Positions 1-9,171 of a DNA stretch of 64,000 nt are shown here, one piece after another (within the stretch, counting starts at the first letter, position 1; the number at the start of each line of letters is the position of its first letter). A program made the translations under genes and the position numbers. This stretch comes from Acutalibacter sp. (GTDB lineage Bacteria; Bacillota; Clostridia; Oscillospirales; Acutalibacteraceae). Location: assembly GCA_020025775.1 (NCBI GenBank), contig JAHHRN010000004.1, forward strand, positions 124,001 through 188,000, in the 5' to 3' direction. The notes under the pieces are model-generated. The model searched no databases and had not been told where the DNA came from. It saw only the letters and a program-made list of their open reading frames with translations.

Positions 1-1445
1 GCGTGATTATGGATGTAAAAACCGGCGCAGTGCTTGGCATGACCAGTAAGCCTGATTTCGATTTGAATCAACCTCGTAAGATTTCCAGTAAAGCACTTTC
101 CGATGCAATCAGTGCTATGACGGATGAAGAAGAAAAGAAAAAATCAACCGGCGAAGCACTCTTCTCTCAGTGGAGAAACCGCGCAATCAGTGATACTTAC
201 GAACCCGGTTCCGTTTTCAAAACGGTGGTTGCCGCGGCGGCACTTGAAGAGGGCGTTGTAGATTTGAATACCACCTATAACTGTACCGGTAGTATTCAAG
301 TTGCCAACTGGACCCAGCACTGCTGGAAGCGTGAGGGCCACGGCCATGAGGATTTAACACAGGGCCTTATGAACTCCTGCAACCCGTTCTTCATCACCAT
401 CGGTCAAAAGCTCGGCAAGGAGAATTTCTACAAATACTTCGACGCTTTCGGCTTTACCGAAAAAACCAATATCGACCTTCCGGCGGAAGCGAAACCCGTT
501 CCCGGCGTTACCTATCATACGTTAGATCAAATGGGTATTTCCCAGCTGTCCTCTAGTTCGTTCGGTCAGACCTTCCAGGTAACCCCCATTCAAATGATTA
601 CCGCGATTAACACCATTGCCAACGGCGGTAAGCTCATGCAGCCCTACGTTGTGGATGCACGTCTCGACCAGGACGGCAATGTGATTCAGAGAACCGAACC
701 CATTGTGAAACGCCAGGTTGTTTCCGAAAAAACGGCTTCCACCGTTGCCGGAATGATGGAAAAGGTTGTTTCTATCGGTACCGGTAAAAACGCCTATGTT
801 GCCGGCTATCACGTAGCGGGCAAAACCGGTACCAGCCAGAAGTTAAATACAGATGATAAATATATCGCATCCTTTGCAGGCTTCGCGCCGGCCAATAATC
901 CGCGCATTTCTGTTTTAATTGCGATTGATGAACCCGCGGGCGTACACGGTGGCGGTGCCATTGCCGCACCGATTGCCGGTCTCCTCATTGAAAAGGTTAT
1001 GAACTATCTGAATGTGGAACCGCAGTACGACGATAAAGAAGTTACAACGATTTCCACAGTTGCTCCGCCGCTTGTCGGCCTTTCCGTCGGCGATGCCAAG
1101 GTGCGTGGTGCGAAATTCAAGATCAACGTTATCGGTAACGGCCCCACCGTTCTTTCCCAGACCCCGAAATCCGGTCAGCAAATGAAGAACGGCGGTGTAG
1201 TGGTTGTTTATACCGAAGAAAATGCCGAACGCAAAACGGCAACTGTGCCCGACCTTTGCAACCTTTCTATGACGGATGCAAATCAGAAGGCCATCAGTGC
1301 CGGCTTTAATATCCGAATTTCCGGCAACGTCAATTCCGGCGAGGTGCTCTCCTATCAGCAGAGCCTTCCGGCAGGCAGCGAGGCGGAAATCGGCAGCGTA
1401 ATTACCGTGAACTTTAAATCAGATGTCAACGTACAAGACGGCTGA
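1..1445 (+). CDS. Class B penicillin-binding protein (FtsI/SpoVD type), 3' part, with two PASTA domains
   Basis: Partial gene whose 5' end lies before the window. The 480 residues present hold the whole transpeptidase active site: SVFK with the nucleophilic serine near visible residue 70, SCN, and KTGT near residue 275. After the domain come two C-terminal PASTA repeats, the second starting at ATVPDL, as in the division PBPs of Bacillota. It cross-links septal peptidoglycan on the outer membrane face. It is followed at once by murE, the usual dcw order. Two PASTA domains favour a division PBP (PBP2B-like) over a sporulation SpoVD, but the two cannot be separated from this fragment. Confidence 0.93.
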   Translation, partial: VIMDVKTGAVLGMTSKPDFDLNQPRKISSKALSDAISAMTDEEEKKKSTGEALFSQWRNRAISDTYEPGSVFKTVVAAAALEEGVVDLNTTYNCTGSIQVANWTQHCWKREGHGHEDLTQGLMNSCNPFFITIGQKLGKENFYKYFDAFGFTEKTNIDLPAEAKPVPGVTYHTLDQMGISQLSSSSFGQTFQVTPIQMITAINTIANGGKLMQPYVVDARLDQDGNVIQRTEPIVKRQVVSEKTASTVAGMMEKVVSIGTGKNAYVAGYHVAGKTGTSQKLNTDDKYIASFAGFAPANNPRISVLIAIDEPAGVHGGGAIAAPIAGLLIEKVMNYLNVEPQYDDKEVTTISTVAPPLVGLSVGDAKVRGAKFKINVIGNGPTVLSQTPKSGQQMKNGGVVVVYTEENAERKTATVPDLCNLSMTDANQKAISAGFNIRISGNVNSGEVLSYQQSLPAGSEAEIGSVITVNFKSDVNVQDG

Positions 1446-1480
1446 TTTGAATAGGTGCGATGTGTGAAAGAGAGATTTTT

Positions 1481-1487
1481 AAGGAGG
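1481..1487 (+). promoter_or_regulatory. Ribosome-binding site that fixes the murE start
   Basis: AAGGAGG stands 8 nt before the in-frame TTG at 1496. The upstream in-frame ATG at 1460 has no such site, so TTG is the likelier start. Confidence 0.75.
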
Positions 1488-1495
1488 AAGTCACT

Positions 1496-2929
1496 TTGAA
1501 TATCTCAGAACTTTTAAGGGAAGTTAAAACAACAGGGACCTACAACGAGGCAGAGGTTTTAGACCTCACCGACGATTCGAGAAAGGTCACAGCCGGCAGT
1601 GTATTTGTCTGCATTCGCGGCGCGCGCTTTGATGGGCATGATGCTGCAGTGGAAATGGAAGAAAAAGGCGCTGTTTTAATTGTTGCCGAACACGCAACAG
1701 GCGCGAAAAACGAAGTTATCGTGGAGGACACAAGAAATGCTTATTCCGAGCTTTGTGCCGCCTTCTACGGTTTCCCCGCTAAAAAATTAAAGCTGATCGG
1801 CGTAACCGGCACGAACGGTAAAACCACCACAACTATGCTCCTAAAAGAGCTTTTTGACAAAGCTGGCGTCAAAGCAGGTCTTATCGGCACTGTGGAAAAC
1901 CGCGTGTGCGATACCGTATATCCGGCTTCTTATACCACCCCCGGCAGTAAGGAATTGCAGTTCCTCTTCAGCGAAATGGTCAAAGCGGGCTGTACCCACT
2001 GCATCATGGAGGTTTCTTCCCAAGCACTTGCCCAGGGGAGAGTGGAAGGCTGTCACTTCGCTTTGGCACTTTTCACGAATTTAACCCAAGATCACTTAGA
2101 TTATCATGGAACCTTCCAAAATTATGCCGATGCCAAACGTATTCTGTTTAAGCAGGCGGATATGGCGGTTTTAAATGCCGATGACCCTTATGCAAAAGAA
2201 ATGGTCAAAGGGCTTTCGATTCCGACCGTTACCTTCTCCGTGCATCAGGATGATAGCGACTATACCGCTAAGAATGTGATTTGCACTGCTTCTCATGTTC
2301 AGTATGAATTATTGGAAAAAGACGGTAATATCGGTAGAGCACTTGTGCACATTCCCGGCAGATTCACCGTATATAATTCCCTCGGTGCGGCAGTTTGCGC
2401 TGTGCTCGCAGGCTTGGATTTCGATAAAGTTTTACATTTGCTTTCCGAAGCTAAGGGCGTACCCGGCAGAGTCGAGGTCGTACCTACAAATACCGATTAT
2501 ACCGTGCTGATTGACTATGCACATTCTCCGGACGGACTCGAAAATGTGCTCACCTCACTTCGTGAAATCGCTGAAAGCCGCATCATTACCGTGTTTGGCT
2601 GCGGCGGCGACCGTGACCGCACCAAGCGTCCGATTATGGGCGAAACCGTCGGCAGACTTTCCGACGTGGCGGTAGTCACTTCGGATAATCCCCGTACAGA
2701 AGATCCCGATGCGATTATCGAGGACGTATTAGAAGGTATGCAGCATTCGAAAGCGCGTGTCAAACGTATTACGGACAGAACCGAAGCTATTCGGTATGCG
2801 CTCAAAACGGCAAAACCGAAGGATATTGTTCTGTTAGCCGGTAAGGGTCACGAAACCTACCAAATCCGCGGTACAGAAAAATTCCACTTTGATGAGCGGG
2901 AAATTGTAAAAGAAATTTTGAAAGGTTAA
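1496..2929 (+). CDS. murE: UDP-MurNAc-L-Ala-D-Glu:meso-diaminopimelate ligase MurE
   Basis: Cytoplasmic Mur ligase that adds the third stem-peptide residue. With the TTG start at 1496 it is 477 residues, normal for MurE. The ATP loop GVTGTNGKTTTT is near residue 110, and the segment YADAKRILF carries the lysine that is carbamylated in Mur ligases. The C-terminal motif DNPRTEDP is the DNPR signature of meso-DAP-adding enzymes (lysine-adding ones differ here), so the wall is predicted to be A1-gamma type. murF follows after 4 nt. An alternative ATG lies 36 nt upstream without a ribosome site. Confidence 0.96.
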   Translation: MNISELLREVKTTGTYNEAEVLDLTDDSRKVTAGSVFVCIRGARFDGHDAAVEMEEKGAVLIVAEHATGAKNEVIVEDTRNAYSELCAAFYGFPAKKLKLIGVTGTNGKTTTTMLLKELFDKAGVKAGLIGTVENRVCDTVYPASYTTPGSKELQFLFSEMVKAGCTHCIMEVSSQALAQGRVEGCHFALALFTNLTQDHLDYHGTFQNYADAKRILFKQADMAVLNADDPYAKEMVKGLSIPTVTFSVHQDDSDYTAKNVICTASHVQYELLEKDGNIGRALVHIPGRFTVYNSLGAAVCAVLAGLDFDKVLHLLSEAKGVPGRVEVVPTNTDYTVLIDYAHSPDGLENVLTSLREIAESRIITVFGCGGDRDRTKRPIMGETVGRLSDVAVVTSDNPRTEDPDAIIEDVLEGMQHSKARVKRITDRTEAIRYALKTAKPKDIVLLAGKGHETYQIRGTEKFHFDEREIVKEILKG

Positions 2930-2933
2930 CCTT

Positions 2934-4295
2934 ATGAAACTGAGCTTAGAAGAAATAGCGAAAGCTACAAACGGTACATTACACGGCGAAAATAAAGTTC
3001 TTACCAATGTATCTATCGACAGCCGAACCGTTGCCGAAAACGGCTTATATGTCGCCATTCGTGGGGATCGCTTCGACGGTCACAGCTTTACAGGCGCGGC
3101 AATAGAAAACGGCGCAGCGGCATGTCTTTTAGAAGAAGCACCGAAAGAAAATATTCCCTATGTGCTTGTAAAAGATACAAGAGAGGCCTTTATGGCACTG
3201 GCTTCTTATTACAGACAGAGCTTCCCGAAGCTCCGCGTGGTAGGACTTACCGGCAGTGTCGGTAAAACCACAACCAAGGAAATGATTTGGGCGGTTTTGT
3301 CCGAGGTTTATAACACTTTAAAAACTGAGGGCAATCTCAATAACGAAATCGGTATGCCGAAAACGCTTTTGCGTCTGAGTGAAGAAACAGAAGCGGCTGT
3401 TATTGAAATGGGCATGAGCGATTTCGGCGAAATCGACCGCATGACCAGATGCTGTCTGCCCGACCTTGCCGTGATTACCAATATCGGTACTTCGCATATT
3501 GAATTTTTAGGCTCTAGAGACGGTATTTTACAGGCGAAAACGGAAATCCTCCATGGTATGAAGCCGGGTAGCATTCTTCTTTTAAACGGCGATGATGATA
3601 AACTTTGGGGCTACGAAAATCCCGAATACGTACTTTCCTATTTCGCTATAGAGAACGAAAACGCTATGGTTCGTGCCGAAGAGATTGTCATGCACGGCGC
3701 AGAAACCGAGTTCCTCGTTCGCTTCCCGGGCGGTACGCAGAAGGTTACTTTGCCGACCGTCGGTAAACATAACGTATACGATGCACTTGCGGCTTTTTCC
3801 GTAGGCGTTACCTTAGGCATTGAACCCGAAAAAATTGCCGCAGGACTTTCCAAATATAAAACAGTCGGGCTTCGTCAAAGAATCGAAGAGAAAAACGGCA
3901 TTACCGTGATTGCCGATTGCTATAATGCCAGTCTCGATTCGCAAAAGGCGGCACTCAATGTGCTTTCGGAATATCCGGCGAAGCGCAGAATTGCTGTGCT
4001 CGGCGATATGTTAGAGCTTGGCGCTTTCTCCGAAGAAGCGCATAAAAGCGTCGGCGAATATGCCGCAGAGAAAAATCTCGATTTGCTGTTTTGCTACGGT
4101 AAGGAATCAAAGGCGATAAAAGACAGCGCGGGCGATGCCGTAGAAACGTATCATTTCTTAGATAAGGCAGAACTGGAAGCGGCGCTCTTAGAAACCTTAA
4201 GGGCAGGGGATGTGGTTCTTTTTAAAGCCAGCCGCGGAATGAAATTAGAAGAAATTATAGAAAATCTCTATAAGGAGTGGGAAGAGAATGAATAA
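2934..4295 (+). CDS. murF: UDP-MurNAc-tripeptide:D-Ala-D-Ala ligase MurF
   Basis: Adds the D-Ala-D-Ala dipeptide to UDP-MurNAc-tripeptide in the cytoplasm, using ATP. It has 453 residues, the family length. The order of parts is an N-terminal substrate domain with SIDSRTV, the P-loop GLTGSVGKTTTKEM near residue 105, a central NLNNEIGMP segment and a C-terminal ligase domain with LGDMLELG. The gene starts 4 nt after murE and overlaps mraY by 8 nt, so the three are probably translationally coupled. Confidence 0.96.
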   Translation: MKLSLEEIAKATNGTLHGENKVLTNVSIDSRTVAENGLYVAIRGDRFDGHSFTGAAIENGAAACLLEEAPKENIPYVLVKDTREAFMALASYYRQSFPKLRVVGLTGSVGKTTTKEMIWAVLSEVYNTLKTEGNLNNEIGMPKTLLRLSEETEAAVIEMGMSDFGEIDRMTRCCLPDLAVITNIGTSHIEFLGSRDGILQAKTEILHGMKPGSILLLNGDDDKLWGYENPEYVLSYFAIENENAMVRAEEIVMHGAETEFLVRFPGGTQKVTLPTVGKHNVYDALAAFSVGVTLGIEPEKIAAGLSKYKTVGLRQRIEEKNGITVIADCYNASLDSQKAALNVLSEYPAKRRIAVLGDMLELGAFSEEAHKSVGEYAAEKNLDLLFCYGKESKAIKDSAGDAVETYHFLDKAELEAALLETLRAGDVVLFKASRGMKLEEIIENLYKEWEENE

Positions 4296-5319
4296 ATTTT
4301 TAGCAATCGGTATTGCAGTCGGCGTCAGCTTTTTACTGGCATTTTTATTAGGCTTTGTGGTGATTCCGTGGCTTCGCAAGCTGCATTTTGGGCAAACTAT
4401 TTTAGATATTGGCCCCGCATGGCATAAATCTAAACAGGGCACACCCACCATGGGCGGCTTCATGTTCATTGTCAGCACCATTGTGGCGTTCATTATCGTG
4501 GTTGTCACCGATTACCTTTTAGGCGGTAAGCTCATGGAAAGCGGCGCAGCTCTTCCGCAAAATATTAAAATCAAGATTATTGCAGGTCTTGTTATGGCGT
4601 TCGGCTTCGGCCTTATCGGTTTTGCCGATGACTATATCAAGGTTGTAAAAAAACGCAATCTCGGTCTTACCATTAAACAGAAATCCATTGCACAAATTCT
4701 CTTAATGCTCGGCTATCTCGGCACATTATATATGTCCGGCAACACCTACATGACCGTTCCCTTTGTCGGCAATGTAGATATGGGCTTCTTCTTCTGGATT
4801 TTCGGTATGATTGTCATTTACGCTACAGTAAATGCAGTAAACTTTACCGACGGCGTAGACGGCCTTTGCGCTTCCGTTACTTCCGTTGCGGCACTCGCAT
4901 TCCTCATTGCCGCCGCATTAAAGGGACTTTTTGGCGTCAGCATTTTAGCCGGCGCACTCATGGGCGGCTGCCTCGGCTACCTCATTTGGAACTGGAATCC
5001 CTCCAAGGTTATGATGGGCGATACAGGTTCTATGTTCCTTGGTGGTATGGTTGTTGCACTCGCTTATGCGATTGACTGCCCCTTAATCATCTTACTGTTT
5101 GGTATCATTTACGTTGTAGAAATGCTTTCCGACCTCATTCAGATTGCTTACTTCAAAGCAACCGGCGGCAAGCGTATTTTCAAAATGGCACCGATTCATC
5201 ATCACTTCGAGCTTTGTGGCTGGAAAGAGAAGAAGATTGTGGTCATCTTCTCGCTTGTAAACGCCATCGGCTCTGCACTCGGACTCTTACTGCTTTACTA
5301 CGGCGCAATCCGCCTGTAA
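4288..5319 (+). CDS. mraY: Phospho-MurNAc-pentapeptide transferase MraY
   Basis: Integral membrane enzyme that makes lipid I from UDP-MurNAc-pentapeptide and undecaprenyl phosphate. The 343-residue protein has about ten membrane segments and all the family motifs: FADDYIKV, NFTDGVDGL, MGDTGSMFLGG and the cytoplasmic loop APIHHHFE. It overlaps the end of murF. The next gene is ftsW rather than murD, leaving only 37 nt, so murD must be encoded elsewhere. Confidence 0.97.
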   Translation: MNKFLAIGIAVGVSFLLAFLLGFVVIPWLRKLHFGQTILDIGPAWHKSKQGTPTMGGFMFIVSTIVAFIIVVVTDYLLGGKLMESGAALPQNIKIKIIAGLVMAFGFGLIGFADDYIKVVKKRNLGLTIKQKSIAQILLMLGYLGTLYMSGNTYMTVPFVGNVDMGFFFWIFGMIVIYATVNAVNFTDGVDGLCASVTSVAALAFLIAAALKGLFGVSILAGALMGGCLGYLIWNWNPSKVMMGDTGSMFLGGMVVALAYAIDCPLIILLFGIIYVVEMLSDLIQIAYFKATGGKRIFKMAPIHHHFELCGWKEKKIVVIFSLVNAIGSALGLLLLYYGAIRL

Positions 5320-5356
5320 GCTTTAAAAAATCAGATTCGTATAGGGAGGAAACATC

Positions 5357-6601
5357 TTGGCAAGTGCTTCTAAAAAAGTAAAAAAAGCACCTAAACGCCG
5401 TTCGGATTTTTGGGCGGTCGGTAAAATTGACGTCCCGTTTTTGTTGCTTGTCATTACAATTTTAACCATAGGCTTAGTCATGCTGTTTTCGGCGAGCTAT
5501 ACTTATGCTTATTATGAAAGACACGGCGACAGTGCTTTCTTCTTTAAACGGCAGCTCATGTTTGCCATTGTCGGCGTCATCGGCATGCTTTTGGTTTCCA
5601 AAGTGCGCTATGCGTATTTAAGACTGTTTGCTGTGCCGCTTCTTATTCTTTCCTGGCTTTTACTGGTGCTGGTTCTCTTCATGCCTCCACCTCCCGGCGT
5701 ACCGAGAAACTTCCATCGCTGGATTGTGCTCGGCCCTATAAACTTCCAACCTTCGGAAATTGCAAAATTTGCGATTATCCTGTTTTGCGCGTGGAGTATG
5801 GAACGCAATCACCGCGCTATGGTGGGTAAAAGCCTCAACCGCTCCAAAATCTCTGAAACCATTCGTGAGCTTTCGGGCGGCAAAATCGTTGTGTACGATT
5901 CCTTTGTAAAAATGTGCATGTATGCCATTGTAATTGTTTTAACCGCAGGCCTTGTTTACCTCGAAAATCACCTTTCGGGTACACTCCTCATCCTTTGTAT
6001 TGGTCTTGTGATGATGTATCTCGGCGAGGTCAAAAAGCGTTGGTTTATCTTAGTTGCGGTTCTCGGCGTTGCGGCGGTGGCACTCGTTATCTTTAATCCT
6101 CAATTACTCGAAAAATATGCGGGCGCGCGTATTACGGCGTGGCTCGATAAATCTTATGATCCGCGGGGTGCTCGTTGGCAGACGAACAACTCCCTGTATG
6201 CGATAGGCTCGGGCGGCCTTTTCGGTGTCGGCCTCGGTAATTCCAAGCAAAAACATCTTTACGTTTCCGAGCCGCAAAACGACTTTATTTTTGCAATCGT
6301 CTGCGAAGAGCTCGGCTTTATCCGCGCTATCGGAATTTTGCTTTTATATGTCCTTTTGGTTTGGCGCGGCGTTGTCATCGGTCTCAAAGCGAAAGACCGT
6401 TTCGGCGCACTCCTTGCCATGGGTATTGTTTTTCAGGTCGGCTTACAAACCGCACTCAACATCGGCGTTGTGACCGATGCACTGCCCAACACCGGCATCA
6501 GCTTGCCGTTCTTTAGCTACGGCGGCACGTCCCTTATGATGCTGCTACTGGAAATGGGCGTTGTGCTCGGCGTGTCACGTTATTCGAGACTGGAAAAATA
6601 A
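5357..6601 (+). CDS. ftsW: SEDS-family peptidoglycan glycosyltransferase FtsW
   Basis: Polytopic SEDS polymerase that extends septal glycan from lipid II with its partner class B PBP. The protein has 414 residues and starts at TTG 5357, 6 nt after GGGAGGA. Diagnostic parts are QPSEIAKF, the NDFIFA motif with the catalytic aspartate, PNTGISLPFFSYGG and the terminal GVSRY. A hydrophilic insert of about 35 residues (near 150-185) separates two membrane segments and is longer than in textbook FtsW. Position between mraY and murG favours FtsW/SpoVE over RodA. Confidence 0.92.
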   Translation: MASASKKVKKAPKRRSDFWAVGKIDVPFLLLVITILTIGLVMLFSASYTYAYYERHGDSAFFFKRQLMFAIVGVIGMLLVSKVRYAYLRLFAVPLLILSWLLLVLVLFMPPPPGVPRNFHRWIVLGPINFQPSEIAKFAIILFCAWSMERNHRAMVGKSLNRSKISETIRELSGGKIVVYDSFVKMCMYAIVIVLTAGLVYLENHLSGTLLILCIGLVMMYLGEVKKRWFILVAVLGVAAVALVIFNPQLLEKYAGARITAWLDKSYDPRGARWQTNNSLYAIGSGGLFGVGLGNSKQKHLYVSEPQNDFIFAIVCEELGFIRAIGILLLYVLLVWRGVVIGLKAKDRFGALLAMGIVFQVGLQTALNIGVVTDALPNTGISLPFFSYGGTSLMMLLLEMGVVLGVSRYSRLEK

Positions 6602-6636
6602 AAGGAAAAAATCATTCCTATATGGAGGAAGCTTTT

Positions 6637-7752
6637 ATGAAAATTATCTTTGCGGCCGGCGGTACCGGCGGTCATATCAATCCTGCACTGGCTGTAGCAG
6701 GGGAGATGCGACGCAGAAATCCAGACAATGAAATTCTCTTCATCGGTACACCCAATCATATGGAAGCACGTCTCGTTCCTGCGGCGGGCTTCGATTTCAA
6801 AACCATAGAAATTTCGGGCTTTCAAAGAAAACCGAGCTTTCACAATTTAGTGGAAAATGTAAAAACAGTCGGCAGACTTTTAAAATCCTCGAAGGATGTA
6901 AAACAGATTTTAACGGCGTTTCAGCCGGATGTTGTTATCGGCTTCGGCGGCTATGTTAGCGGCCCCGTGGTCAGAACTGCGGCAAAAATGGGGTTTAAAA
7001 CCGCCATTCACGAGCAAAATGCTTATCCGGGCGTGACCAATAAAGCACTCGCCAAAATGGTGGATGCCGTTATGCTCACCGTAGAAGCGGCAAAGGCACA
7101 TTTAGAGCCGAAAACCGAACCGATTGTTACAGGTCTTCCCGTAAGACAGGAAATTTTAGAAGCAGACCGTGATTTTGCACGTTCTGAGCTCTGTGTGCCG
7201 GACGATGCTTTCATGGTGCTTTCCATGGGCGGCAGTCTCGGTGCAAAAGCCGTGAACGAAGCCATGGTCGGTGTCATCAGTGCCTTGCATGAGCGAAAAG
7301 ATATCTTCTTCATGCACTCCACCGGCAAATACGGCACATGGGTGCCCGAAAAATTAGCCGAAAACGGCGTGTCCTTAGAACAGGAAAAGCACGTTGTGAT
7401 TCGCGAATATATCGACGATATGGAAAGATGTCTCGCCGCGGCGGATTTGGTTATCGGCAGAGCCGGTGCTTCCTCGCTTTCCGAAATCGAAGCGACAGGC
7501 AAGGCATCCATTTTGATTCCCTCTCCGAATGTTGCGGAAAATCATCAATTCCACAATGCTATGGCGTTGGTTGAAAAAGATGCCGCACTGATTATCGAAG
7601 AAAAAGATTTAACCGCCGAAGCCCTCACAAAAGAGGTAGAAGCGCTTGCCGCAGACCGCGACAGAACGAAAAAAATCGGCGAAAATGCCAAGAAAATGGC
7701 GATTCTCGATTCCGCCAAAGAAATCGGCGACGTTTTAGAAAGTCTAGTTTAA
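6637..7752 (+). CDS. murG: Lipid II synthase MurG (UDP-GlcNAc transferase)
   Basis: Membrane-associated GT28 enzyme that adds GlcNAc to lipid I on the inner face. The N-terminal glycine-rich loop GGTGGHINPALAV begins at residue 8 and the donor-site motif GRAGASSLSEIEA lies near residue 280. I place the start at ATG 6637, because GGAGGAA at 6624-6630 gives it a proper ribosome site. The in-frame ATG at 6622 overlaps that site. Length 371 residues is normal. It follows ftsW by 35 nt. Confidence 0.96.
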   Translation: MKIIFAAGGTGGHINPALAVAGEMRRRNPDNEILFIGTPNHMEARLVPAAGFDFKTIEISGFQRKPSFHNLVENVKTVGRLLKSSKDVKQILTAFQPDVVIGFGGYVSGPVVRTAAKMGFKTAIHEQNAYPGVTNKALAKMVDAVMLTVEAAKAHLEPKTEPIVTGLPVRQEILEADRDFARSELCVPDDAFMVLSMGGSLGAKAVNEAMVGVISALHERKDIFFMHSTGKYGTWVPEKLAENGVSLEQEKHVVIREYIDDMERCLAAADLVIGRAGASSLSEIEATGKASILIPSPNVAENHQFHNAMALVEKDAALIIEEKDLTAEALTKEVEALAADRDRTKKIGENAKKMAILDSAKEIGDVLESLV

Positions 7753-7836
7753 TTCTCTTTAACCGAAAAGCATTCCCTTGCATAGTATGAAACGCAGAGG
7801 AAACTTCCTCTTCTTTTACAGTAAGGGGTGCTTAGT

Positions 7837-9171
7837 TTGGATATTTTCAGAATTAACGGTCAAAAACGCTTAGAAGGCGAAATCAAAATACACGGCTCCA
7901 AAAACAGTGCACTGCCCATTTTGGCGGCGGCAGTACTTGTACAGGGGCAAACTACTATACATAATTGCCCACGGCTGTCCGATGTGGATGCGGCTATCGA
8001 GATTTTAGAAGCTCTGGGCTGTCAGGTGACCCGCACGGGGCACAGCGTCCTCATTGATGCCACGGCACTTTCTTCGTCGGAAATCTCCGACAGTATGATG
8101 CTTAAAATGCGCTCTTCCGTTGTTTTCTTGGGTGCTATTTTGGGCAGAACGGGTGAAGCAAAGCTTTCCACTCCGGGTGGATGCGAAATCGGGCTTCGAC
8201 CCATTGATTTGCACATTTCAGCGATGAAGCAAATGGGCGCTGAAATGCAAAGTAAAGACGGCAAGCTTTTCTTTTCTGCCGCAAATGGTTTGCAGGGTGC
8301 CAATATTACTTTGGCATTTCCAAGCGTCGGTGCAACGGAAAATGTACTGCTTGCGGCGGCAACCGCCAAGGGCAGAACTATTCTTTCCAATGCCGCGCGT
8401 GAACCGGAAATCAGCGACCTTGCCGATTTCCTAAATGCCGCCGGTGCAAGAATCCAAGGCGCAGGGGACAGCACCGTAATCATTGACGGTGTGTCGCATT
8501 TGCACGCGGTCACCCACACGGTCATCCCCGACAGAATTGCCGCCTCGACCTATCTTTTGGCAGGGGCAATGACCAAGGGAAGCGTTAAGGTAGACGGCAT
8601 TATTCCGGCACATGTCGGTGCGCTTTTGCCAATTTTAGAGGAAGCCGGCTGTCATTTAACAGTGGGGAGCAAATGGGTGCATCTCGATGCCCCGCCAAGG
8701 CTCCGTCCGGTCAAAATGACAAGAACCATGCCTTATCCCGGTTTTCCAACCGATGTGCAAGCACCGCTTTCCGCTATGTTAACCGTAGCGGACGGCACTT
8801 CTGTTATTGTAGAAAATATTTTTGAAAGCCGCTATAAACACGCCGCTTCTCTTTTGCGCTTCGGCGCAAAAATCAGCGTGGAGGGGCGTATGGAGGTCAT
8901 CGAAGGCGTACCGTTTTTAACGGGCGCAAGGGTAGAAGCTCCCGACCTTCGCGGCGGTATGGCACTTGTGCTTGCAGGTCTTGCGGCACAGGGTGAAACC
9001 ACCGTCAGCGGTCTTTCTCATATAGATAGAGGTTATGAAGCACCGGAAAAACTTTTAAAATCTCTCGGTGCAGATATTCAAAGGATTAAGGATTATGCAG
9101 GAACAAAAATCGAAAACGAAACGAACGCAGACCCCGAGCTCACGGGGGAGAAGTGCGGCGAAACCGAGTAG
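7837..9171 (+). CDS. murA: UDP-GlcNAc 1-carboxyvinyltransferase MurA
   Basis: First committed enzyme of peptidoglycan synthesis; it transfers enolpyruvate from PEP to UDP-GlcNAc. The conserved N-terminus GSKNSALP and the loop TPGGCEIGLRP, with the cysteine that fosfomycin alkylates, are intact. TTG 7837 lies 8 nt after AAGGGG; an in-frame GTG at 7828 lies inside that site. The protein has 444 residues, about 25 more than usual. The extra is a polar C-terminal tail whose codons overlap the first 77 nt of divIB in another frame. Confidence 0.94.
   Translation: MDIFRINGQKRLEGEIKIHGSKNSALPILAAAVLVQGQTTIHNCPRLSDVDAAIEILEALGCQVTRTGHSVLIDATALSSSEISDSMMLKMRSSVVFLGAILGRTGEAKLSTPGGCEIGLRPIDLHISAMKQMGAEMQSKDGKLFFSAANGLQGANITLAFPSVGATENVLLAAATAKGRTILSNAAREPEISDLADFLNAAGARIQGAGDSTVIIDGVSHLHAVTHTVIPDRIAASTYLLAGAMTKGSVKVDGIIPAHVGALLPILEEAGCHLTVGSKWVHLDAPPRLRPVKMTRTMPYPGFPTDVQAPLSAMLTVADGTSVIVENIFESRYKHAASLLRFGAKISVEGRMEVIEGVPFLTGARVEAPDLRGGMALVLAGLAAQGETTVSGLSHIDRGYEAPEKLLKSLGADIQRIKDYAGTKIENETNADPELTGEKCGETE

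Noticed and set aside
1460..1495. ATG at 1460 as the murE start
   Set aside because: No ribosome site before it, while AAGGAGG stands properly before TTG 1496.
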